Made by a program: the position numbers and the translations under genes. DNA of 64,000 nt, from assembly GCF_000156235.1 (NCBI RefSeq), contig NZ_DS996812.1, forward strand, positions 186,001 through 250,000. The letters are read 5' to 3'. Shown piece by piece: positions 37,987 to 46,300 of the stretch; within the stretch, counting starts at the first letter, position 1, and every line of letters begins with the position of its first letter. The stretch comes from Pseudovibrio sp000156235 (GTDB taxonomy: Bacteria > Pseudomonadota > Alphaproteobacteria > Rhizobiales > Stappiaceae). Below the pieces are notes generated by a model, which had not been told where the DNA came from, did no database searches, and saw nothing but the letters and a program-made list of their open reading frames with translations.

Positions 37987-38925
37987 ATGAGCACAGCGAA
38001 CAAGAGCAGCGCAGTTTCCGATTGGACTGCGGACCAACTGCCTTCTCTTGAGGGTAAGACTTATATCATAACAGGCGGTAACTCCGGAATTGGGTTTGAG
38101 GCAGCAAGAATGCTCGCGGGAGCGGGCGGTGATGTAGTTATCGCCTGCCGGAATGCTGAAAAAGGTTCAGCTGCCCAACATGCGTTGCAAGCTCAAGCGA
38201 AAGGAAAAATTGATCTGGTTCAGTTGGATCTGAGTGATTTGGTGTCCGTTCGCTCTGCAGCAGAAATTGTTGCTTCAAGATACACCAAGATCGATGGGCT
38301 CATCAATAACGCTGGTATTATGCAAACGCCTGAGTTGAAGAGTGTTGATGGCTACGAGTTGCAGTTCGCGACCAATCATCTTGGCCATTTTCTCTGGTCC
38401 GGCTTGCTGAAGCTTAATGTTGAAGCTGCTCAGGGGCGGTTTGTTGTCGTTGCGAGCCTTGTTCACAAGATGGGCAAGATCAACTTCAACGATCTGATGA
38501 TGCGTGAAACCTACGCGCCTATGAAAGCCTACTCGCAAAGCAAACTGGCGAATGTGATGTTTGGTTTGGAGCTTCAGCGGCGTCTGTCAGATGCGGGGAG
38601 TGCGTCTTTTGTCACGATGGGCCATCCGGGGTGGTCTGCCACCAATCTGCAGAGCACGGGGCCGACTGGTCTGATGAGCAAGACCTATAAATGGATGAAC
38701 AAGCTGTTTGCTCAATCTGCTGAGAAAGGTGCGTTGCCGACTGTATTGGCAGCAGCTGGCGTAGAAGCTGAGCCGAATGGGTACTACGGCCCTACGAAGC
38801 GGATGGAGAGTGTTGGTCCTGTTGGCGTTGCACGCATCGCCAGCCATGCGTTGAACCCTGAAGTTGCGCGGCGACTATGGGATGAAAGTGAATGGCTCAC
38901 TGATTTTAAGTGGGCGTTTTACTAA
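37987..38925 (+). CDS. Short-chain dehydrogenase/reductase
   Basis: 312 residues, NAD(P)-dependent oxidoreductase of the retinol-dehydrogenase/WWOX-like branch. Cofactor motif TGGNSGIGFEAA (near 30), DLSD (near 79), NNAG (near 105), catalytic Ser in VVVASLVHK and YSQSK (Tyr-x-x-x-Lys near 183). The extended C-terminus with YYGPTKRMES is typical of this branch. The start at ATG 37987 has GGAG 6 nt upstream. It is controlled by the divergent TetR gene, which suggests a detoxification or xenobiotic carbonyl role; the substrate is unknown. Confidence 0.92.
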   Translation: MSTANKSSAVSDWTADQLPSLEGKTYIITGGNSGIGFEAARMLAGAGGDVVIACRNAEKGSAAQHALQAQAKGKIDLVQLDLSDLVSVRSAAEIVASRYTKIDGLINNAGIMQTPELKSVDGYELQFATNHLGHFLWSGLLKLNVEAAQGRFVVVASLVHKMGKINFNDLMMRETYAPMKAYSQSKLANVMFGLELQRRLSDAGSASFVTMGHPGWSATNLQSTGPTGLMSKTYKWMNKLFAQSAEKGALPTVLAAAGVEAEPNGYYGPTKRMESVGPVGVARIASHALNPEVARRLWDESEWLTDFKWAFY

Positions 38926-38977
38926 TGGAAGTTGGCTAAGCCCTCATTAGGCTATCAGCGGTTTAATCGATTGAAAG

Positions 38978-39012
38978 AAAAAAGCCCGTGATACTGGATC
39001 ACGGGCTTTTTC
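38978..39012. terminator. Bidirectional terminator between the SDR and pyk genes
   Basis: AAAAGCCCGTGA / TCACGGGCTTTT (12 bp, 7-nt loop) with A-rich and T-rich flanks. It serves the SDR gene on plus and pyk on minus. Confidence 0.92.
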
Positions 39013-39040
39013 AGTAATGTTGGATGTGTTGGTTGACGGC

Positions 39041-40471
39041 TTATGCGTCTTCGGAACCAACGAACGCGACGCGCAGCATGTTTGTGGAACCTGGGGTGCC
39101 GAATGGAACACCAGCAGAAACCAGAACGCGCTGACCTGGCTTTGCAAAACCTTCGTTGTTTGCAAGGCAGCATGCGCGGTTGATGAGGTCTTCCTCAGTT
39201 GCTGCATCCTGGTTAGCCACACAGTGCAGACCCCAACCGATGGTCAGGCGGCGAACTGTAGACATTTCAGGAGAGAACGCGATGATTGGAGTTGCAGGAC
39301 GCTCGCGGGAAGCGCGCAGTGCAGTTCCACCAGATGCGGTGTAGGTCACGATTGCAGCCAGATCCAGAGTTTCAGCGACCTGGTGAGCTGCTGCAGTGAT
39401 TGCGTCAGCGCCGGTTGCTTCTGGTTCTGTACGCTGAGCGTGGATGATGGAACGGTAGTTCTCGTCCTGCTCAACTTCGGTCGCGATTTTGTCCATGGTC
39501 GCAACAGCTTCAAACGGGAAGTCACCAGCAGCAGATTCTGCGGAGAGCATTACTGCGTCTGCACCTTCAAACACTGCGTTTGCCACGTCAGAAACTTCTG
39601 CGCGGGTTGGCACTGGGGAGGTGATCATGCTTTCCAGCATCTGTGTTGCAACAACAACTGGCTTACCAGCTTTGCGGCATGCGCGGATCATGCGCTTCTG
39701 CAGGCCTGGAACCTTCTCGAGAGGCATTTCAACGCCAAGGTCACCACGAGCAACCATGATTGCGTCGGACAGCTCGATGATCTCGGAGAGACGGTCGATT
39801 GCTTGAGGCTTCTCGATTTTAGCCAGAACGCCAACGCGGCCCTGAGTGGTGTTGCGCACTTCGATGAGGTCTTCTGGGCGCTGTACGAAGGACAGTGCAA
39901 TCCAGTCAACTTTTGCATCGAGAGCTGCCAGCAGGTCTGCGCGGTCTTTTTCGGTCAGGGCGCCAACTGGGATTTCTGTATCTGGAACAGAAACGCCTTT
40001 ACGGTTGGAGATCTTGCCGCCCACTTCAACAGTGGTCACACAACGCTGCGGAGATGCTTCAGTCACGCGCAGGCAGATCTTGCCATCGTCTACGAGGAGA
40101 CGGTGACCAACTTCGAGGCTGCCGAGAATTTCCGGGTGTGGGAGGTAAACGCGGGATGCGTCACCAGGGGTTTCGTTTGCGTCTACAACAAAGGTTGCGC
40201 CATTTTCGAGAACTGGCTTCGCATCATCTGCAAAAGTGCCAACACGCAGTTTAGGGCCCTGCAGGTCAGCGAGAATGCCGATTGGACGGCCTACTTCTGC
40301 TTCAACTTCGCGGATGCGACCAACCAGATTGTTGAGGACTTCGTGGGAGGAGTGGCTCATATTGATGCGGAAAACGTCCGCACCTGCCTGCCATAGCTTT
40401 TTGATTGCTTCTTTTTCGGAAGACGCCGGGCCGAGAGTTGCTAGAATTTTGACCCGTCTGTTACGCTTCAT
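39041..40471 (-). CDS. pyk: Pyruvate kinase
   Basis: A 476-residue glycolytic enzyme converting PEP and ADP to pyruvate and ATP. Motifs: ATLGPASSEKEAI and FRINMSHSSHE at the N-terminus, MVARGDLGVEMPLEKVP (near 240), the LSAESAAGDFPFEAV segment (near 305) and the C-terminal regulatory domain with ASGGTALRASRERP. Length is standard for the bacterial type II family. Its ATG overlaps the upstream DUF1036 stop (ATGA), so translation is coupled to that gene. Confidence 0.98.
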   Translation of the reverse strand: MKRNRRVKILATLGPASSEKEAIKKLWQAGADVFRINMSHSSHEVLNNLVGRIREVEAEVGRPIGILADLQGPKLRVGTFADDAKPVLENGATFVVDANETPGDASRVYLPHPEILGSLEVGHRLLVDDGKICLRVTEASPQRCVTTVEVGGKISNRKGVSVPDTEIPVGALTEKDRADLLAALDAKVDWIALSFVQRPEDLIEVRNTTQGRVGVLAKIEKPQAIDRLSEIIELSDAIMVARGDLGVEMPLEKVPGLQKRMIRACRKAGKPVVVATQMLESMITSPVPTRAEVSDVANAVFEGADAVMLSAESAAGDFPFEAVATMDKIATEVEQDENYRSIIHAQRTEPEATGADAITAAAHQVAETLDLAAIVTYTASGGTALRASRERPATPIIAFSPEMSTVRRLTIGWGLHCVANQDAATEEDLINRACCLANNEGFAKPGQRVLVSAGVPFGTPGSTNMLRVAFVGSEDA

Positions 40472-40962
40472 CGTCCACCTGTTCCTTGCTCTACCGGCTC
40501 CGTCAGCTGGACCGTCCAGCTGCTTTGCTCGCCTGTATCTATTTCAAAGAAACCTGTTCGCTCATAACCACGAGCGACACAGTCTTCTATACCGCGAATG
40601 GTGAACTTTTTTTGACGTACACACATATACGCCTTGCCATCCCATTCGCCATTTTGATCCGTTTGTACTGCGTACAAGTAATAGTAACGTGACGCCAAAT
40701 CGCCGGACACCAACGTGTCACAGGCGTTTTTGTCGATGGTCCACCATCCTTCGGTGATCCAATCGGCGCCATCACGGTAGCCTATTGCGATGTTGACTGT
40801 GCTTTCGGTCTTATTACATGCGCGAAAGTCGGCTTTTGCAGAGGGGATCTGCTGAAAGCTCAGAACTCCAAAAGCAACACAGGCAAGAGCCAGTGAATTT
40901 TTCCGAAAACGGTTTGTTACAGCAGATGCGAAGTCGTTTCTGGATGTTCTCATAACAGTCAT
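40468..40962 (-). CDS. Exported DUF1036 protein coupled to pyruvate kinase
   Basis: About 164 residues with a signal peptide (RNDFASAVTNRFRKN then a hydrophobic stretch, cleavage near AKA-D). DUF1036 domain: FRACNKTESTVNIAIGYRDG, ITEGWWTIDKNAC and CVARGYERTGFFEID, with conserved Cys and Trp. The function of the family is not known to me. The gene lies directly upstream of pyk with a 4-nt ATGA overlap, an arrangement common in Hyphomicrobiales. The start is uncertain (ATG 40962, ATG 40953, or a longer frame to 41028), as none has a clear ribosome site. Confidence 0.85.
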   Translation of the reverse strand: MTVMRTSRNDFASAVTNRFRKNSLALACVAFGVLSFQQIPSAKADFRACNKTESTVNIAIGYRDGADWITEGWWTIDKNACDTLVSGDLASRYYYLYAVQTDQNGEWDGKAYMCVRQKKFTIRGIEDCVARGYERTGFFEIDTGEQSSWTVQLTEPVEQGTGGR

Positions 40963-41956
40963 ATGTACAGCTACAAACGGCAGTTTAATGCGTTCAGTTG
41001 ATGCCCTTGTCAACGTGGTTCGGCCCATGGCCGATGCGTTTCAGAGCACGACTAAAGGGTAATACAGGTTGTTCTGAGTAAAGAACGTTGCCCCAGCTCA
41101 CCATTGGCCACACAAAAACGGCAGGATGATGAATTGATGAAAACCCGACATGTCATGCTTTGGTTGCCCCGCCCTGACTCTGGATGAGTGTGGACGACCC
41201 CCGTCAACACTTGAAATATGATCCAAAAGTCGGATCTTACCTCTAGGAATCTAAGTATCTTTATTGGCCTGAGTTCTGCATGGAATCAAGAGGAAAGCCT
41301 AAAAAGCTTATCTCCTCCCACAGTTCCTCTTGCTTATTGCGAATATATTTAGAAAGAGAAGACAAAGAGATAAACGCCGTTTCGGACAAATGTCCGGTTT
41401 TTGTGGTCAGCTTTGAAGCATCGGTCCGGCCACCTACATGAAAATCCTTAGTGCTGCAGCAAGTTATTTCTTTGTAATGCGACACTTTGTCAGGAAAAGT
41501 TTCGTAGCGTTGTTCCATTGAATGGAAATGGAAAAGTTGTCATCTTAAATTTTCAAATGAACACTTCCGCTTAGAGATGAAGCACTCTGATATATTTAGG
41601 GTGTGAATTTGTCGCGCAGATTTATCTTTGGACAATTGTGAGTATGTTTTGATCTATGCAGCAGTGCGTACGTAACGGCACCTATCTTTACGGTAGGTGG
41701 AAGCCATTGAATGGATTGAGACTATCGGATCGGTGGTGTGAGTTGCAACGCTAAGATGAATTTTGTGACGAGTGTTGCCAGCTGATTGTGCATCAATTGA
41801 GGCGAGTGTTTTATATTCCCATTGAAACTTAGTTCTTCCCCCAGATCCTGTGAAGGTTGCTGAAAACACATCGTGAACGGTTGACCCGTCTGCTCAGTTC
41901 TGGCAGCAAGACAACAAGGTTAATGGTGTTTCGCACGAACGTAAGGTGGATTTCAT
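40963..41956. other. About 1 kb with no firm gene between DUF1036 and gapR
   Basis: Small frames exist (for example 41261-41518 minus, 85 codons; 41654-41869 minus) but lack ribosome sites and recognisable content. The hairpin CACCTA...TAGGTG near 41679-41698 and an AT-rich patch at 41.2-41.6 kb are visible. The gapR promoter should lie in the last 150 bp, where GGTTAATGG resembles a CtrA half site. Confidence 0.45.
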
Positions 41957-42223
41957 ATGTCAGATGCCGGTGGTGTAGCAGCAGATCAGCTGCGCGCATT
42001 TATTGAGCGTATTGAACGTCTTGAAGAAGAGAAAAAAGTTATCGCGGACGACATCAAGGATGTTTATGCGGAAGCTAAGGGCAACGGCTTTGACGTGAAG
42101 GTTATGCGCAAGATCGTTTCCTTGCGTAAGCGTAAGCCACATGAGCGTGAAGAAGAAGAGGCGATCCTCGACCTTTACCTGCATGCGCTTGGCATGGCTG
42201 GCCCTGTTGAGGTGGACGCGTAA
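41957..42223 (+). CDS. gapR: GapR-family nucleoid protein (DUF2312)
   Basis: 88 residues. The N-terminal coiled coil AADQLRAFIERIERLEEEKKVIADDIKDVYAEAKGNG and the basic VKVMRKIVSLRKRKPHEREEEE region match GapR of Caulobacter. There it forms a tetramer that encircles overtwisted DNA ahead of replication and transcription forks and stimulates type II topoisomerases. This is a near-universal alphaproteobacterial protein of constant size. AAGGTGGA lies 7-8 nt before the ATG. It has its own terminator. Confidence 0.95.
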   Translation: MSDAGGVAADQLRAFIERIERLEEEKKVIADDIKDVYAEAKGNGFDVKVMRKIVSLRKRKPHEREEEEAILDLYLHALGMAGPVEVDA

Positions 42224-42255
42224 GCGCTCATCCAGCAAATCGAGAATACTGAAAG

Positions 42256-42286
42256 AGGCTCCTTACTGCAGTGAGGGGCCTTTTTT
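42256..42286 (+). terminator. Intrinsic terminator of gapR
   Basis: AGGCTCCTTAC / GTGAGGGGCCT (11 bp including G-T pairs, TGCA loop) and T6. Confidence 0.85.
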
Positions 42287-42424
42287 GTTGGGAAACATAA
42301 ACCGGTGCTCTGGAGGGAATGAGCTGAGCCTAGCTGTCTTTGAGATTGGTATAGAAAGCAGTTGTCGCGAGGCTGAGTGCTCTTGCGTTGAAAGGGCTAG
42401 GTTCTCAACTGGAAGCGGGGATGC

Positions 42425-44116
42425 TTACCGAGAAGAGACTTTGACTGAACCTGTGTAGATAGAGTCGAGCCATGCGATTGCTGAGCCGCGGTTGATGCGT
42501 TTGCGGATCGGGCGGTATGGCGTTTGGGCCAGAGCATCTTTCAGGACGGAGGTGACCGGTGACATCAGAACTGCCAGTTGGTTCTGGTCAGGATGTTCCA
42601 TCGTGATGGTGCGGCGGTTTCTGGCGGTCCAGGTTGGGTCTAGCATCAGCACCGCATTTGCTTTTGGTGCAGAATGGAAACCTGTGAGCGGTGCTTTATG
42701 GACTGCTTTGGAGATCACAGTCTGCTGCGCCGGTTGTGGCTTTGGCGGCAAGAGGTTTGGCAAGCGCTGCTCAGCAAATGGTGCCTGAGCGGAGAGTGCG
42801 GACTTCTTGCTGAACTTGTTCTTAGCCTGCTCGTTTCCAGATGCCGGGGAGGCGTACGCGAGCTGTGAGTTCACGAGCGGGCGAAGGCTATCCGGTGTTT
42901 TTTCGCCAGTTGCTGCGATAATTGCCGCGATGCCGTCTTTTGGTGTTTCCACTTTTTGCGGAATAACTGGCGCGCGCTGAGGTGCAGCAGGGGTGGCCGC
43001 CGGCAAAGCGGCGACCTGAATGATTTGCTGTGGCTTGATGCGAGGGCGAGCGGAAGCGAACAGATTGAGGTTCTGCTCAGTTGCTTCAGGTGCTGCCTCG
43101 GTTTCAGCCTTAGGCTTGGCGTAGGGTGTGATCGACGCCAGAGCGAGTGGTGATGCTGCTCCCGGAACCGGGCTTGCTGCTGGCTGTGTTGCCAGCAGTG
43201 CCACTTTTGGCTGCGGAATTGCGTTGAACTCGTTTTCTACACGGCGGCTTGGATCAGGCTCACGCTCACGTGGTGTCTTGGTTGCCGGTGTAGGAGCTGG
43301 TTTGCTTGCTTCATTGCTGTCAGAGTTGCTGAACAGGCGAGAGAAGAAGCCGCCACCGCTGTTGGATGACGTTGCTCTGGCGCTTGCTTTAGAAGAAGAA
43401 CTGGAGCGGCTTGCAACGCTTGTTGAGCGGCCTGAATCTCTGCGCTTCACTTCAGCAAGGGTCTGCTTGTAGCGTGCCAAAGGCTTGCCATCAGACGGCA
43501 CGTGAATGGTATCGCCTTTTGGGAACACCTTGACCAGCTGAGAGCGTGTCATACGTGGCCAGTGACGCACGGAGCCAGTGTCCATGTGAACGAACGGTGT
43601 GTTTGAGCGTGGGTAGTACCCGACGCCGCCAACATGCTGACGCAAACCAAGGGCGCGCAGCTTTGCTGTGCTTACACCTGGAATGAAGAAGTCCATCGCG
43701 CGGCCTCTGGTGTGCTGGCTGTTTTTAGCCACACCGCTGGAGCGCTTGCGGAGCATATTGTTGGTTTTGGGAGAGCGGTATGCTGAGACCACATGGATGT
43801 ACTTGCTTGTACCGGCCTTCTGGTAAACTTCCCAGATGAGGTCAAACAGTTCAGGATCCATTTTGGTTGGCTCATTCTGACGCCAATCCCGAAGGAAGTT
43901 GTTGAGCTTGCGAAGGCCTTCTTTGTCATAGCGGCCATTGCGCTTGAAGGTGATTTCCGCCCGCTCTTTTGTGTGGGTGAAGTACAGCTTTAGCGTGCGT
44001 GTACTCGCACTAGCCGAAGCAATTGAGGTGAGGAAGAACGCACAAAGAACAGCTGCGACCAGCATTGAAATGCCAGGCAGACGTTTACCAAAGTCCGAGC
44101 GCCCGAATGCAATCAT
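42425..44116 (-). CDS. DUF882/YcbK-type murein endopeptidase with long C-terminal tail
   Basis: About 563 residues. A signal peptide or anchor (about 18-38) is followed by a peptidase M15-like DUF882 domain (about 40-200), with SQHTRGRAMDFF (His, Asp) and FVHMDTG (His) as zinc ligands. The C-terminal 350 residues are low-complexity Ser/Ala/Pro-rich, with a positively charged end. E. coli MepK (YcbK) of this family cuts 3-3 crosslinks made by L,D-transpeptidases. Here the transpeptidase gene is the upstream neighbour, supporting that role. The start is ATG 44116 (TTG 44125 in frame). The tail is unusual compared with the about 180-residue E. coli form. Confidence 0.88.
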   Translation of the reverse strand: MIAFGRSDFGKRLPGISMLVAAVLCAFFLTSIASASASTRTLKLYFTHTKERAEITFKRNGRYDKEGLRKLNNFLRDWRQNEPTKMDPELFDLIWEVYQKAGTSKYIHVVSAYRSPKTNNMLRKRSSGVAKNSQHTRGRAMDFFIPGVSTAKLRALGLRQHVGGVGYYPRSNTPFVHMDTGSVRHWPRMTRSQLVKVFPKGDTIHVPSDGKPLARYKQTLAEVKRRDSGRSTSVASRSSSSSKASARATSSNSGGGFFSRLFSNSDSNEASKPAPTPATKTPREREPDPSRRVENEFNAIPQPKVALLATQPAASPVPGAASPLALASITPYAKPKAETEAAPEATEQNLNLFASARPRIKPQQIIQVAALPAATPAAPQRAPVIPQKVETPKDGIAAIIAATGEKTPDSLRPLVNSQLAYASPASGNEQAKNKFSKKSALSAQAPFAEQRLPNLLPPKPQPAQQTVISKAVHKAPLTGFHSAPKANAVLMLDPTWTARNRRTITMEHPDQNQLAVLMSPVTSVLKDALAQTPYRPIRKRINRGSAIAWLDSIYTGSVKVSSR

Positions 44117-44200
44117 GTCACGCAATTGAATCTCGCTTTCGCGTTATCGGCTAAAACCTTACCCCAGAGCCCCACCTCTTTCGTTCTAGTGCGGACAAGG

Positions 44201-44215
44201 TTAATGAGCCTTTAC
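44201..44215 (-). promoter_or_regulatory. CtrA-like box before the DUF882 gene (tentative)
   Basis: On the minus strand GTAA-N7-TTAA followed by CC, against the CtrA consensus TTAA-N7-TTAA(C); one mismatch. It lies about 85 nt before the start codon. Confidence 0.3.
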
Positions 44216-44361
44216 TTTAGTTACAATTAACGCGAACTAGTGACTTACCGGCAACAATCCAAGTTTTTTGCCAAAAACCGCTATTTACATGCGACAAATG
44301 CGCGCGAATCCGCACGCATAAGTCGTCATATCACTGTGGATACATGTGGATTGTGACAATT

Positions 44362-46014
44362 TTAAAGATTCAGAGCGTCGATCACAGCCTGATTGTGTCC
44401 GTAAATATCCGGACGTCTTTGTAGCTTTCCGGCCTCATCCACAAATGCAGTGAAGTAAGAGATGTGGACAGGGATATCTTTTTGCAGATTCACTTGTGTC
44501 TGCTTCTTACCTACGAGTGAGCGAATGTAATTGCCGGTGATGGTGTCTTGTGTTGCCATCAAAGCATCTGAGAACTCGAACGGGTTCTGCACACGCACAC
44601 AGCCATGAGAGAAGGCGCGTTCGGAGCGGTTGAACAGCGACTTGGATGGTGTGTCGTGCAGGTATACGTTGTGTTTGTTCGGGAACATGAACTTGATTTT
44701 GCCAAGTGCATTGCCGCGGCCCGGACGCTGACGAATACGGATCTGCTTGAAGGTTACTGCATCCCAGTTCACACGGCGTGGATCAACGATCTTGCCGCCA
44801 TATACGATCTCGTAGTTGCCCTTTTGCAGGTAGCTTTGCGGGTTGCTTGCGCGCAGTTCCGGCAGAAGCTCCTTGGATGCGATGGAATATGGGACGTTCC
44901 AGTATGGGTTCACGACCACATGCTGCATCTTGTCTGAGAATACCGGCGTCTTATTGGAGCGTTTGCCAACGACAACGCGGGTCTCATACAGAACGAAGCC
45001 TTCCATGTTCAGGCGAACCATGAACTCTGGAATATTGACGCGCAGGTGGGTTTCACCCAGATCCCGCGGCATCCAGCGCCAGCGCTCCATGTTGGCGATG
45101 ACGTCCTTGATCGGGTCACCACTCACGCGGCCATTGAGGGCCAGCAGAGTGCGCGGGCCGACAGCGCCGTCTGGATGCAAACCGTTTGCAGCCTGGAATG
45201 CCTCAACGGCGTAGGCCAGATCCTGCGTGTAGACATTCATCTGGGATTCAACGGTTGGAACACTCAGGCGCTCACGCAGCAGAGCAACGCGGGAGCTTTT
45301 GCTGCCGACTTTCAGGAGCTTACCAGCTGGGATAACGACCTGCTTTTCAAGATCGCCATTGTGGGTCTGCTCGCGCAGTTCAGCGAGTTGTTTTTTCAGG
45401 GCTTTGTATTCAGCATGCGGTGGGTTGAATGCTGCCAAAACCTGTGCCGGAGCTGCCGAGCGCGCGACGGAGGTCAGCGCTTCAATCGGGTCCGGGCGTT
45501 CTGGGCGAAGGGTGATGTCCTCGGAAATCGCGTAGGGGCTGACGCGGCCAGCCTGTGCGTCCTCTGCGTATTTGAGGATGGAATGGGTCAGTTCCAGTTC
45601 AGCTGCAGCGATCTGGTCAGGTGTTGCTTTGCCATCTGCATTGAAGTCAGCTGCCGGAACCGGGTAGTCAGCGGTGTGCAGGCCTTCTTCATCAGCGGAT
45701 TGCAGAGTTTCAATGGCGGACAGAGCGCCGGATGAGAGCTTGCCTTTGAGGATCCAGGCTGGCTGGAAGCTTCTGTTTTCGTAGAAGAGTTTTGCAGCAG
45801 CTGCCTCACGCTTTGCATGGAAGTTCTGGCGGCGATGCTTTTTGCTGAACGCCTTTTGAATTTCCTGCGCAACCGGATTTGACAGAGCAAGGTTTACTTG
45901 CTCGAGCTGCGCGTCAAAATTGTCAGGAATTGCGGCTTGCGCAGAGTACAAAGTTGATGAAAGCGCAAAAACTGCCCCTGCGAGCAATACTGATGTGCTC
46001 GTTCTACCAAACAT
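44362..46014 (-). CDS. L,D-transpeptidase (YkuD domain, LdtD/YcbB-like)
   Basis: A 550-residue periplasmic enzyme that forms meso-DAP 3-3 crosslinks. Signal peptide (SVLLAGAVFALSSTLYSAQA, cleavage near residue 27). A scaffold region follows, with a peptidoglycan-binding-like unit (about 236-300, GSKSSRVALLRERL ... DGAVGPRTLLALNG). The YkuD catalytic domain is at about 330-500, with the motif SHGCVRVQNPFEF (Cys near 478 as nucleophile, His two before). Length and order match E. coli LdtD (615) in a shorter form. GGTGGG lies 9-10 nt before the ATG. The gap to the DUF882 gene is 245 bp, so each may have its own promoter. Confidence 0.93.
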   Translation of the reverse strand: MFGRTSTSVLLAGAVFALSSTLYSAQAAIPDNFDAQLEQVNLALSNPVAQEIQKAFSKKHRRQNFHAKREAAAAKLFYENRSFQPAWILKGKLSSGALSAIETLQSADEEGLHTADYPVPAADFNADGKATPDQIAAAELELTHSILKYAEDAQAGRVSPYAISEDITLRPERPDPIEALTSVARSAAPAQVLAAFNPPHAEYKALKKQLAELREQTHNGDLEKQVVIPAGKLLKVGSKSSRVALLRERLSVPTVESQMNVYTQDLAYAVEAFQAANGLHPDGAVGPRTLLALNGRVSGDPIKDVIANMERWRWMPRDLGETHLRVNIPEFMVRLNMEGFVLYETRVVVGKRSNKTPVFSDKMQHVVVNPYWNVPYSIASKELLPELRASNPQSYLQKGNYEIVYGGKIVDPRRVNWDAVTFKQIRIRQRPGRGNALGKIKFMFPNKHNVYLHDTPSKSLFNRSERAFSHGCVRVQNPFEFSDALMATQDTITGNYIRSLVGKKQTQVNLQKDIPVHISYFTAFVDEAGKLQRRPDIYGHNQAVIDALNL

Positions 46015-46300
46015 TTATGACTACCCACCTGATAACTCTTTGATATTTCAAAGCAGAAGACGAATACCTTGAAATCTAAGAGTGTTGTTTTGCCCAAACT
46101 TATATTTATTACGCATATACACTAATGCGTTTTGAGATAGCACGTGTGCGTGATGTTTTAAATTCAAGGTTCAGTGATATGAACTTAAACCCACGGTTTT
46201 TTGCCACATATTGTGCTAGAAAATGCCTCAAAGTACGCTCAATCAAAATTGATAAGCGAACTTCGTTCTCCTGGCTTGCGCCACGCTTGCGACTTGCGCT

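Noticed and set aside
39017..40396. 459-codon plus-strand frame
   Set aside because: Antisense to pyk; Cys-rich nonsense composition; no ribosome site.
41261..41518. 85-codon minus-strand frame in the gene-free kilobase
   Set aside because: No ribosome site, no recognisable domain; might be real but not supportable.
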